From Bacteroidales bacterium UBA1219 (lineage in GTDB: Bacteria; Bacteroidota; Bacteroidia; Bacteroidales; P3), in contig DBXF01000088.1 of the NCBI GenBank assembly GCA_002309295.1, forward strand, positions 1 to 11,129: a stretch of 11,129 nt of DNA. The letters are read 5' to 3'. The translations under genes were made by a program, and so were the position numbers. This document shows, piece by piece, positions 1 to 6,590 of this stretch. The notes below the pieces were generated by a model, which did not search any database, was not told the DNA's origin, and was given only the letters and a program-made list of their open reading frames with translations. Each line of letters starts with the position of its first letter. The first letter of the stretch is position 1.

Positions 1-690
1 ATTTTCAAAACCCTGATTATTACTGCTTTAGTGGCAAGCACCTTTGCCGCACAGTCGCAGACAGTTATAGAATACCGCCGTCCAGTGATGATAGGCGTAA
101 AGGCGGCCGCCAACTATTCGTCGTTTTTGAAAGGTTCGGCCAACGACGCTGCCCTGCCCGCACCTCCCGACGCAATGTGGGGCTACAGCTTCGGCATATC
201 TTTCGACATACCCGTTACCTCTATGCTGGACCTGTATATGGAAATTCCGGGCTACACCAAACACGGATACAAACTTTCGGAATACAACAACCAGAAAGGC
301 ACTTCGGAAGTAGTTGACGTCCACACAGTAAGCATGTTGCTTGGAACGAATATGTACCTCGCCAAAAAGCTTTTTTATATGGGTGCTTTCTTCAGCATGG
401 ATTTCGACGTGGCAGCCAAACGCCATCTGTACGACACTCCCGACTACAGCGGTCCGGTTGCCGAGGACATCAAAATCAAATTCAGCGATTTGAGCGTTGT
501 CAATTTCGGTATCGGAATGGAGATTGGTTTCAACATCGCCGACCGTGTGATACTATACGGCCGCGGCACCTTGGGACTTCTGCGCTGTCCTTACGACAAA
601 GACTACCAAGAACATAACAACGTGCCCTACGTAACCCCCGGCGGCTGGCAGTTCGGCGTGCGTATCCCGTTTGTAAGAGGAAGAAGCTGA
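1..690 (+). CDS. Small secreted outer-membrane beta-barrel protein (5' end outside window)
   Basis: The frame is open from base 1 and ends in TGA at 688-690, giving 229 visible residues. The first visible residues (IFKTLIITALVASTFAAQSQ) are the hydrophobic core and cleavage region of a Sec signal peptide, so the true start probably lies only a few codons left of the window. The GTG at 31 falls inside that signal peptide and is not the start. The mature part alternates polar and hydrophobic residues in short strands with Gly and aromatic residues (for example GYSFGISFDIPV, VNFGIGMEIGF) and ends in a strand, GGWQFGVRIPFV. This is typical of the PorT-like/OMP_b-brl_2 barrels of Bacteroidota. It probably sits in the outer membrane; its specific role is unknown. 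A short repeat begins five bases after the stop codon. Confidence 0.75.
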   Translation: MFKTLIITALVASTFAAQSQTVIEYRRPVMIGVKAAANYSSFLKGSANDAALPAPPDAMWGYSFGISFDIPVTSMLDLYMEIPGYTKHGYKLSEYNNQKGTSEVVDVHTVSMLLGTNMYLAKKLFYMGAFFSMDFDVAAKRHLYDTPDYSGPVAEDIKIKFSDLSVVNFGIGMEIGFNIADRVILYGRGTLGLLRCPYDKDYQEHNNVPYVTPGGWQFGVRIPFVRGRS

Positions 691-694
691 TTCC

Positions 695-722
695 GAGTTG
701 AAAATTGAGAGTTGAAAATTGA
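695..722 (+). repeat. Two perfect 14-bp tandem copies (four heptamers)
   Basis: The unit GAGTTGAAAATTGA occurs twice without a break (695-708 and 709-722). Each copy can be read as two related heptamers, GAGTTGA and AAATTGA. The array starts five bases after the stop codon at 690. It resembles, on the opposite strand, the TTTCAAC heptamers at 7728-7762. Confidence 0.8.
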
Positions 723-724
723 AA

Positions 725-925
725 TTCTCCTAGCCCTGCGGGCAGTTAATCCTCCTAGCTGCAAGCGGCAGTATTATTTCTCCTAGCCCTGCGGGCTGAA
801 ATCTAGTGAATCTTATAAATTATTTCGCCGTAGGCGAAAAATGATTTACAAGATTTCCATAATTTCGCGAGTGAAACGAACAGGAGAAAAAAAATTACAG
901 AAATTCCTCGAAGCGAGCAGGAGAA
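725..925. repeat. Cluster of short hairpins with a shared TTCTCCT motif
   Basis: Three units in plus orientation start with CTCCTAGC and continue into a small stem-loop: 727-743 (GCCC-TGC-GGGC), 752-771 (GCTG-CAAG-CGGC, one T.G pair) and 780-796 (GCCC-TGC-GGGC again). A central stem has arms TTTCGCC/GGCGAAA around GTA at 823-839. On the right are a weaker stem near 863-880 and CTCG-AAG-CGAG at 907-917. Both right-hand stems are followed by CAGGAGAA, the complement of TTCTCCTG, so the left and right parts are mirror images at the motif level. The cluster fills almost the whole gap between two plus-strand genes and could fold as RNA in the leader of the lipoprotein gene at 941 or the 3' end of the preceding transcript. 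No known element name is claimed. Confidence 0.65.
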
Positions 926-940
926 CAGAAAACGGAAACC

Positions 941-1645
941 ATGGACAAAATTTCACGACATATCTGGTATGTAGTTTTGGCGGCGGCGGTATTGACGTTG
1001 GGCGGATGCGTTACGAGCAAAGTTGCCAACAAGGCTGCGGAGATTGAAGGGCATTACGCATACGAGCACAGCTGGAGTTACGACCTCGACGGATGGCATA
1101 TCTCCGTGCACGAGACCGGCACCATGGATTTCTACGACGACGGCACCGCCTTGGACTATGCCGTGCAGGTGTATGAGTTTACGTTGCTAAATAGCGGTTG
1201 CAAGGCATCACGTCCTTACTTTTACTTCAGTCCCAGCCGCTGGCGTGTGGAGGGCGACGACTTCTATTTCTCTGGAATCAAAGAATCTTCCTTTATTACT
1301 TGGTGGATCCCTGTTGCCGTTGGGAATGTGTCCTCAACAGACAGTTGTTTAAGCAAAGAAGAACTTAAAGCCATGCGCAAATTAGCAGATCGTATTTTCA
1401 AAAACGTAATGGTCAACATAGACAAGGAGACCAAGTTCCATTATACGAAACCGTCGAAGAAAGTGCTTGTATGGACTTACACCTACTCCGACGGACATAC
1501 CGACACGTGGGAGTTCCATCGTCTGCACTCCGCAAGAAAGAAACCCCATTCTCAAGGATACGGATGCGTAGGTGGCTATTATTATTATGGATTCAAAGAT
1601 ATAAACACCTTTGACTCTATATCAGACCAAAATACCAAGTGGTAA
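941..1645 (+). CDS. Lipoprotein of unknown function
   Basis: This gene encodes 234 residues starting at ATG 941 and ending in TAA at 1643-1645. The N-terminus (MDKISRH, then a hydrophobic run, then LTLGGC) is a lipoprotein signal with lipobox L20-G-G-C23, so the mature protein should be lipid-anchored at Cys23. The mature part is rich in Tyr, Trp and Asp and contains short strand-like segments (HISVHETGTMDFYDDGTALDYAV, seen in pieces; KVLVWTYTYSDGHTDTWEFHRL). That pattern suggests a small beta-rich, perhaps lipocalin-like, domain that reads out a measured quantity such as ligand fit, but this is inference from pattern only. I do not recognise the family. The ATG has only a weak purine-rich stretch in front (GGAAACC), as is usual in Bacteroidota. 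A longer reading in another frame from 841 lacks a signal peptide and was not chosen. The upstream hairpin cluster would lie in its leader if the promoter is at the far end. Confidence 0.8.
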   Translation: MDKISRHIWYVVLAAAVLTLGGCVTSKVANKAAEIEGHYAYEHSWSYDLDGWHISVHETGTMDFYDDGTALDYAVQVYEFTLLNSGCKASRPYFYFSPSRWRVEGDDFYFSGIKESSFITWWIPVAVGNVSSTDSCLSKEELKAMRKLADRIFKNVMVNIDKETKFHYTKPSKKVLVWTYTYSDGHTDTWEFHRLHSARKKPHSQGYGCVGGYYYYGFKDINTFDSISDQNTKW

Positions 1646-1810
1646 ATCTATACGGAGTTCCCGCTATTCATACAAAAACAAAATAGTTAACGGGGATTCA
1701 TTTTATTTTATTGACCACGGATTACTCGGATTAAACAGATTGTTTTTGTAAATTGTCATGTAAACATGACTACGGATTTCACGAATTATTAGAACAAATA
1801 CCTTACACCT
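1646..1810. other. Convergent intergenic region with a small hairpin and degenerate repeat-like text
   Basis: This is the gap between a plus-strand stop (1645) and a minus-strand stop (1811). It holds a perfect 6-bp inverted repeat GTCATG-TAAA-CATGAC at 1755-1770. It also has a run of related short words (ACGGATTAC, TCGGATTAA, ACAGATT, ACGGATTTC, ACGAATTA) at about 1719-1790, which look like decayed copies of one intergenic repeat. No T-run directly follows the hairpin on either strand, so it is at best a weak bidirectional terminator. Confidence 0.4.
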
Positions 1811-4219
1811 TTAGAACGGGTAGTCGATGCCGAAATTGGTAACGATGTTTTTGAATTTCAGTTTGGTGAAAGTCCACGGCTGTCCGTCGTCGGCACCAGG
1901 GTCGTAGATAGGCACGGCGAAATCCAAACGCAGAGTGAGTATGGAGATTTTGGCACGGAGGCCAAGACCTGCGCCGAGGGCAATCTGCTGATAGAACTTG
2001 TCGAAACGGAACTCACCGTCGGGGAACTCCTCCGACTCGTGCAGTAGCCACACGTTGCCAGCATCGATAAAGGCCGCTCCCTCGAAAAAGCCGAAAAGCT
2101 TGAAACGGTCCTCGATATTGGCCGTGAGCGAGATATCCCCCACCCTTTCGAAGTTGGTTCCCAAAGTATTCACATATCCTCCCGGGCCCAAAGTCCTTAT
2201 GCGCCAAGCACGTATGGTGGTGGGGCCGCCGCCGTAGAAACTCTTCTCGTAAGGCATGGACATGGAGTTGCCGTAAGGTATGCCGATACCGCCCGACAGT
2301 CTGATTACAAAGGTATTACGGTCGGTAAGATAGAAATAGCGTTTCCAGTCGAAATCCAATCGCACGTACTGCGAGAAAGGTATATCGAAAATATGGTAAA
2401 TACCTGAACTGTCGGGAGTTTGGTTGGACAGGTTATAAATTCCGCTAAGCAGGTTGCCTGCCGTTTCCAAACCCATGGAAAGGTAAGAGAAATTGGTTTT
2501 TGCGTTCAACGACGACTGTGTGCTGTACACAAAGTTGTAACGCATGTCGAAGATAAGGTGGTCGCTGTACTGGTATTTCAAACGCAGGTCGTTGAGGCGT
2601 TCAATCCTATCGCGGAACTCATCGGCCTGGTTGAAAAATTTGACAAGCGTAATCTCCACAGGCAAGAACTGATGCCTTGTGGTACGGCTGCGCAGCCAGG
2701 TGTAACCGAACGAAGTGTTGGCTATAAGACGTTCGAAATAAATACGATACTGATAATTGATACCGGCGTTGAACAGGGTGTGCGGACGTGTGTTGCCCGA
2801 CGAGAGCTGTCGCGAGAAAGGAACAAGGAACTTAGGTATGTCGAGCGACATGTCCAATCCTGACTCGAAGGTGGAGAAAAGGTCGTAGAAATCGTCCTTG
2901 TTGTTGAAAATGGCGAACTTGGAAAGCTCCAGGGCAAGGGTGGTTTTCACGTTGAAAATCTCGGCGCCGCCGAACACGTTCTTGTTCTGATACCCGAGTC
3001 CCAGCTCCAGTCCGAAATTGCCTGTGCTGGAGGTGTTTTGGGCGTTGAGGGGCGAGGTGTTGTTAAGTTCGAGGGTAAGCGACATAGAACGGCGCATGGC
3101 GTTCATCAAACGGATACGAAGGTCGAGGTAGCCGGCAGTGTCGGAAAAACGCTGGGCGGGCACGAACTCCATATCAACGAATTTGAAATTGCGCAACGCC
3201 CAAAGCTGAGTATATGAGCGTTCCACCGAGAAATTGCGGTATAATCCTGAGGGATAGAGCGTCAGCGTCTGGCACACCGTTTCGGGACGCACACGCATCT
3301 TTTTATCGGTAACAAAATGATAGGTAACGTCGTTGTTGCGCACCGTAGTTTGATAATGGACGGTGTCGCTGTGCAACGAATCCACTGGCATAAGTGTCTC
3401 CAAATCAGGATAGATATACACATTATTGATGTAATATCGTGCCAGCGGCGGCACCTTCGACGAGGTGTCGTAGGCCAAGTCGCGGATGGCCATGCGAACG
3501 TTCATCTTGCGTCCACCTATATTAGTGTCTATCAGGAAGTTGATATTCTCTTTCACTGCAGTAAAATAGCCTCTGTTGCGGAGACGTGTCGACACCCTTT
3601 CGCGGTAAGCGGCAAGCACCTCCTGATCGTAATAGCTGCCGGGCTTTATGTCCGACTGCTCTATCCACTGTGCGGTGAGATTTTTGATGCGCTCGCTGGT
3701 GCGGCACACCGTCCCCACCTCGTTGATGACATAGCGCGGCTGTGGCTTAATCTTGTAAGTAACGCTGATGCGGTTGTTTTTCACCACCTGAGTGTCGTAA
3801 ACCACCTGCGAGCCGAAACAGCCTTTGGATTCGAGCAGGAGCTGAATCTGACGTGTGGAACGCTCAGCAAGTTCCTGACTGTAGATAACCGGCGCCTCGC
3901 CCTGACGGCGGATGGTGCGGTTTATCCAGTTGCTGTCGGTAGGACTCGAAAGGCAGTAAATGCGCATTGCCACAGGGACGCCCAAAAGTTTGGAGTTTGG
4001 CGTCTGCCGGATGTAGCTTTTGACGCCCGAAATAGCCTGCTGCACGCCTTTGGCCTCCTCCTTGTCCAAATCGGAATAATCGATTTCGACATCGTTTTTG
4101 GTAAGCAGGTACTCGCCTTGAGGGATAAACTTGTCTACGCCACAGGAACAGAAAGCTACAGCCGCCACGACAAACACCGTGGCGACGAGGCAAATCCGTT
4201 TTGTGGTTGACAAATTCAT
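1811..4219 (-). CDS. tamL: TamL-type outer-membrane assembly lipoprotein (Omp85/BamA-TamA family)
   Basis: This 802-residue protein has an N-terminal lipoprotein signal ending FCSC, most likely lipidated at Cys26. A periplasmic region follows (about 30-350) that is compatible with POTRA domains. The C-terminal half (about 370-802) is an Omp85-type 16-strand barrel. The key mark is the segment at residues 663-682, with IRAW at 669-672 followed by RIRTLGPGGY, which corresponds to the conserved loop-6 motif of the family in the form seen in Bacteroidota TamL. The protein ends in a barrel-closing strand with terminal Phe (FGIDYPF). TamL is the lipidated Bacteroidota counterpart of TamA, and with TamB it helps insert proteins or move lipids at the outer membrane. 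No tamB is adjacent here. It is the last gene of a minus-strand unit, 6 bp after waaA. The alternative label is a generic BamA/TamA-family surface antigen. Confidence 0.88.
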   Translation of the reverse strand: MNLSTTKRICLVATVFVVAAVAFCSCGVDKFIPQGEYLLTKNDVEIDYSDLDKEEAKGVQQAISGVKSYIRQTPNSKLLGVPVAMRIYCLSSPTDSNWINRTIRRQGEAPVIYSQELAERSTRQIQLLLESKGCFGSQVVYDTQVVKNNRISVTYKIKPQPRYVINEVGTVCRTSERIKNLTAQWIEQSDIKPGSYYDQEVLAAYRERVSTRLRNRGYFTAVKENINFLIDTNIGGRKMNVRMAIRDLAYDTSSKVPPLARYYINNVYIYPDLETLMPVDSLHSDTVHYQTTVRNNDVTYHFVTDKKMRVRPETVCQTLTLYPSGLYRNFSVERSYTQLWALRNFKFVDMEFVPAQRFSDTAGYLDLRIRLMNAMRRSMSLTLELNNTSPLNAQNTSSTGNFGLELGLGYQNKNVFGGAEIFNVKTTLALELSKFAIFNNKDDFYDLFSTFESGLDMSLDIPKFLVPFSRQLSSGNTRPHTLFNAGINYQYRIYFERLIANTSFGYTWLRSRTTRHQFLPVEITLVKFFNQADEFRDRIERLNDLRLKYQYSDHLIFDMRYNFVYSTQSSLNAKTNFSYLSMGLETAGNLLSGIYNLSNQTPDSSGIYHIFDIPFSQYVRLDFDWKRYFYLTDRNTFVIRLSGGIGIPYGNSMSMPYEKSFYGGGPTTIRAWRIRTLGPGGYVNTLGTNFERVGDISLTANIEDRFKLFGFFEGAAFIDAGNVWLLHESEEFPDGEFRFDKFYQQIALGAGLGLRAKISILTLRLDFAVPIYDPGADDGQPWTFTKLKFKNIVTNFGIDYPF

Positions 4220-4225
4220 CTCTTT

Positions 4226-5470
4226 CTATTTCAAATAGTTAGACACCGTCTCAAAAATCTTTTCCGCCGAGCCGATGTTGGCCTGTGTGTATTGCCGACA
4301 GATGTCGGAAGTCTTTTGCCACAACTCGTTGTCGCTCAGCCAATTATTCACAATAAACGAGAAACCTTCGGCAGAGAACACAAGGGCTCCCCCGCCCTGC
4401 GCGATTATATCCTTGGCTTCCTGAAACTTGGAGTGGTTGGGACCGAAACAGACGGGTGTGCCGTACACCACGGCCTCGAGAATATTGTGTATGCCTTTGC
4501 CGAAACCGCCTCCGATATAAGCGATGTGCGAATAGCGGTAGAGACTCGACAGCATCCCCATCGTATTGACAATCAAAACTTTGACATCGGAAAAATCCGT
4601 CTCGGACGTAGCTTCGGTATAGCAGACGGCCGTCTTGCCGAAAAGTCTCTTTATCTGACTCACATGATTTTCGTCGATTTCGTGGGGGGCCACAATCAGT
4701 TTCACGTCGTGGGGCGTGGTGGCGATAAACTGCTGCAGTATCTGTTCGTCGGGAGGCCACGAGCTGCCCGCCATAACCACGGGCTTGCCGTTTATGAAAC
4801 GCTCCACAATGTCGTCGCTCTTTGCTGTGGCGGCAATCTTTGCCACACGGTCGAAACGGGTGTCGCCAGCTATAGTAACATTTTCAAAACCAATGCCTTG
4901 CAGCAAAGCCTTGGATTCCTCGTTCTGCACAAAGAAATGAGTGAATTTGCCGAGCTGACGGCGGAACCAGAGTCCGTACCACTTGAAGAAATACTGCGAA
5001 GGTCGGAAGATAGTGGAGAAAATGAAAGTCGGGACTTGGCGTTTCTTCAGTTCCGAAAGGAAATTGAACCAGAAGTCGTATTTCACGAACAGCGCCACCT
5101 GCGGTTTTACGATGTCGAGGAAACGCTGGGCTTTGCGCGGGGTGTCGAGGGGCATATACAGCACAGCGTCGGCGAGGTCGTAGTTCTTGCGTATCTCGTA
5201 GCCCGAAGGCGAAAAGAAGGTAACGACAATCTTATGGTTAGAAAACTGACTGTGTATCAGCTCTATGACAGGACGTGCCTGCTCAAATTCGCCCATCGAC
5301 GAGGCGTGAATCCATACACACGGACGCTGGTCGTCGGGGACAAGCTTCAGCATACGCTCGAACAGATGTTTGCGGCCGTTCACCCACAGCTTTGCCTTTT
5401 CGCTGAAAAGCGAGGCAATCCGTATTCCAAGTCCGTAAAGCCTTATGCCGAAGGTGTAAAGTATTCGCAT
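4226..5470 (-). CDS. waaA: 3-deoxy-D-manno-octulosonic acid (Kdo) transferase
   Basis: WaaA (KdtA) transfers Kdo from CMP-Kdo to lipid IVA, the first core step of lipopolysaccharide synthesis, at the cytoplasmic face of the inner membrane. The 414-residue product has the usual family length. The N-terminus MRILYTFGIRLYGLGIRIAS is the hydrophobic/amphipathic anchor. HASSMGE at 55-61 carries the conserved GE, with Glu61 the likely catalytic base. The C-terminal GT-B half contains APHEID and then GGGFGKG from 320 with HNILEA (Glu332) and the GPNH segment, typical nucleotide-sugar binding features. I chose ATG at 5468-5470. The frame stays open upstream to an ATG at 5530, but that extension would overlap the preceding gene and adds a non-homologous MDVPPHGQ-type leader in front of the usual anchor. 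The gene lies 8 bp after the barrel gene and 6 bp before tamL, so it is very likely co-transcribed with both. Confidence 0.93.
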   Translation of the reverse strand: MRILYTFGIRLYGLGIRIASLFSEKAKLWVNGRKHLFERMLKLVPDDQRPCVWIHASSMGEFEQARPVIELIHSQFSNHKIVVTFFSPSGYEIRKNYDLADAVLYMPLDTPRKAQRFLDIVKPQVALFVKYDFWFNFLSELKKRQVPTFIFSTIFRPSQYFFKWYGLWFRRQLGKFTHFFVQNEESKALLQGIGFENVTIAGDTRFDRVAKIAATAKSDDIVERFINGKPVVMAGSSWPPDEQILQQFIATTPHDVKLIVAPHEIDENHVSQIKRLFGKTAVCYTEATSETDFSDVKVLIVNTMGMLSSLYRYSHIAYIGGGFGKGIHNILEAVVYGTPVCFGPNHSKFQEAKDIIAQGGGALVFSAEGFSFIVNNWLSDNELWQKTSDICRQYTQANIGSAEKIFETVSNYLK

Positions 5471-5478
5471 CGAGTATT

Positions 5479-6270
5479 TTAGTAATAATAGTATTCTTGA
5501 GTTTTTTTGCCCGTGAGGGGGAACATCCACGTAAGTTTAAGCATATAAATGGGAGTGAAATAGCGGTTGTCGTCCTTGCCGCTGAAACCCATATAATGGT
5601 CTATCACGTATTCGCGTGTGGAGTGGGTGAAATGCTGCTGCATCTCGAAAGAGAGTATGAAGTTGAAATAAGCCTTTTCGTTGCTCATAAACCAGTAGCC
5701 GATGTTCTCCATCAGCACCGGGCCGCGCTGCTGGTGGTCGTAGAGCAGGGCGTAGTCGCCAGTGAGCTGGGGGGCCTCCTCGGCCTGCACGCTATAGATA
5801 ATCTGACTCTGTGTGAATCCCGCCCCCAGCGAGAGGAATATCCCCGAATTGGGATTATTTCGTGACACCGTAATTATTTTCCCCACGCTGCCGATGATGC
5901 TGAGTCCACGGTTGAAAGCCTCCACGCCGGCATCGCCACCGCCGCCGCCTATGATAACTCCGTCGGCGTAGAGCATTGGCAGACGCTCCTCGCGGTGTTT
6001 GAGGTTGTCGTTGCCGAAATAAAGGTTGCCTTCGACACCGAGCACCCAGTTTCTGCGGAATTTGTACATAACATCGACACCGAAATTGAGGAAAGGATTT
6101 TTTACGAGGTCGGTCTTTTCGCCGCTGCTCACAATCTTCTCGCCCGAGGAGAACATGGTGCCGAAATTGAATCCCACGGTGAAACATTGCAGAGTGTCTT
6201 GCTGCGCTGTTGCCGAGGACACAATGGCCATCACTATAAGCGACAATATCAAACGTTTAGCATTTTTCAT
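5479..6270 (-). CDS. Outer-membrane beta-barrel protein, first gene of waaA-tamL operon
   Basis: This 263-residue protein has a clear Sec signal peptide (MKNAKRLILSLIVMAIVSSA, cleavage near TAQ). The mature chain has the alternating pattern of a small outer-membrane barrel: FTVGFNFGTMF, LNFGVDVMYKF, WVLGVEGNLYFG, GIFLSLGAGF and a last strand MLKLTWMFPL. It ends in a polar tail, EYYYY. From memory, similar barrels with an ADG segment, a Q-rich mid-loop and a Tyr-rich end are widespread in Bacteroidota, usually annotated as hypothetical or outer-membrane protein. I cannot give a gene name. It lies 8 bp upstream of waaA, so it probably leads the transcript. The context suggests a role in building or monitoring the outer membrane, but this is inference. 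PorT of the type IX secretion system is of similar size and class, but nothing seen here proves that identity. Confidence 0.82.
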   Translation of the reverse strand: MKNAKRLILSLIVMAIVSSATAQQDTLQCFTVGFNFGTMFSSGEKIVSSGEKTDLVKNPFLNFGVDVMYKFRRNWVLGVEGNLYFGNDNLKHREERLPMLYADGVIIGGGGGDAGVEAFNRGLSIIGSVGKIITVSRNNPNSGIFLSLGAGFTQSQIIYSVQAEEAPQLTGDYALLYDHQQRGPVLMENIGYWFMSNEKAYFNFILSFEMQQHFTHSTREYVIDHYMGFSGKDDNRYFTPIYMLKLTWMFPLTGKKTQEYYYY

Positions 6271-6284
6271 ATCTGTATTACGTG

Positions 6285-6292
6285 CAAAATAA
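6285..6292 (-). promoter_or_regulatory. Possible -7 element for the barrel-waaA-tamL operon
   Basis: On the minus strand this reads TTATTTTG, one mismatch from the Bacteroidota -7 consensus TAnnTTTG, and it ends 14 bp before the ATG at 6270. No convincing -33 TTTG lies at the expected distance, and the leader would be short. The call is therefore weak. Confidence 0.3.
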
Positions 6293-6349
6293 CATATAAT
6301 AACGCATATTGCTGCGAAATAGTATTTTGGAAGGAGGATTTTTTTTCTG

Positions 6350-6490
6350 GGATTTCGGATTTCGGAATTCGGATTTCGGAACCTTTAGCTCGGCGTAGCC
6401 ATTTCGGAATTGGGCGGTTGCCGGTTGGAATTTCGGAATTATGATTTCGGATTTCGGAATTGGGAATTGGAAATTGGGAATTGGGCGGTT
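6350..6490. repeat. Heptamer arrays GGATTTC / GGAATTG / GGCGGTT
   Basis: Five heptamers run in register at 6350-6384 (GGATTTC, GGATTTC, GGAATTC, GGATTTC, GGAACCT). A second block at 6406-6426 reads GGAATTG, GGCGGTT, GCCGGTT. A third at 6449-6490 has six units: GGATTTC, GGAATTG, GGAATTG, GAAATTG, GGAATTG, GGCGGTT. The word GGAATTGGGCGGTTG occurs twice (6406-6420 and 6477-6491). All units are 7 bp long even though their sequence drifts. Confidence 0.85.
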
Positions 6491-6503
6491 GTCGGTAAGC
6501 AGT

Positions 6504-6543
6504 TAAGAAACTAAGAAACTAAGAAACTAAGGAGTTAAGGGGG
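6504..6543. repeat. Octamer array TAAGAAAC
   Basis: There are three perfect copies of TAAGAAAC (6504-6511, 6512-6519, 6520-6527), followed by two diverged units TAAGGAGT and TAAGGGGG up to 6543. This block is 8-periodic, unlike the heptamers on both sides. Confidence 0.85.
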
Positions 6544-6548
6544 AAACT

Positions 6549-6590
6549 GACAACTGGCAACTGGCAACTGACAACTGACAACTGGGAACT
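6549..6590. repeat. Six heptamers GRCAACT abutting a stop codon
   Basis: The units are GACAACT, GGCAACT, GGCAACT, GACAACT, GACAACT and GGGAACT, in unbroken register. The last unit shares two bases with the stop codon (TAG, 6589-6591) of the minus-strand lipoprotein gene, so the array forms the very start of that gene's 3' untranslated region. Its first three units, with four bases before them, recur as a perfect direct repeat at 7696-7719. Confidence 0.9.

Larger units (their letters stand above)
6271..6588. other. 318-bp intergenic region almost filled by short tandem repeats
   Basis: The first 80 bases beside the operon (6271-6349) are AT-rich and should hold its promoter. The rest, to the stop codon of the lipoprotein gene, consists of three blocks of 7- or 8-bp tandem repeats, listed separately. 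A small stem GGC-GTA-GCC lies at 6392-6400. No open frame with coding character is present on either strand. Confidence 0.7.

Noticed and set aside
841..1047. Small open frame overlapping the start of the lipoprotein gene at 941
   Set aside because: It is in a different frame, covers hairpin sequence, and has no domain or signal.
3317..4210. Open frame of 297 codons on the plus strand, antisense to tamL
   Set aside because: It is a shadow of the TamL coding strand, with no motif or signal peptide of its own.
4292..5482. Open frame of 396 codons on the plus strand, antisense to waaA
   Set aside because: The minus-strand product is a clear Kdo transferase; the plus-strand frame shows no domain and is a by-product of codon bias.
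5471..5530. N-terminal extension of waaA to an ATG at 5530
   Set aside because: It overlaps the preceding gene and places non-homologous residues before the usual WaaA anchor; the ATG at 5470 gives the family length.
5479..6270. Identification of the barrel gene as porT of the type IX secretion system
   Set aside because: Size and class fit, but many unrelated Bacteroidota barrels share these features and no other type IX gene is present in the window.
6350..6590. CRISPR array
   Set aside because: Units are 7-8 bp and directly contiguous with no spacers, and no cas gene is present.
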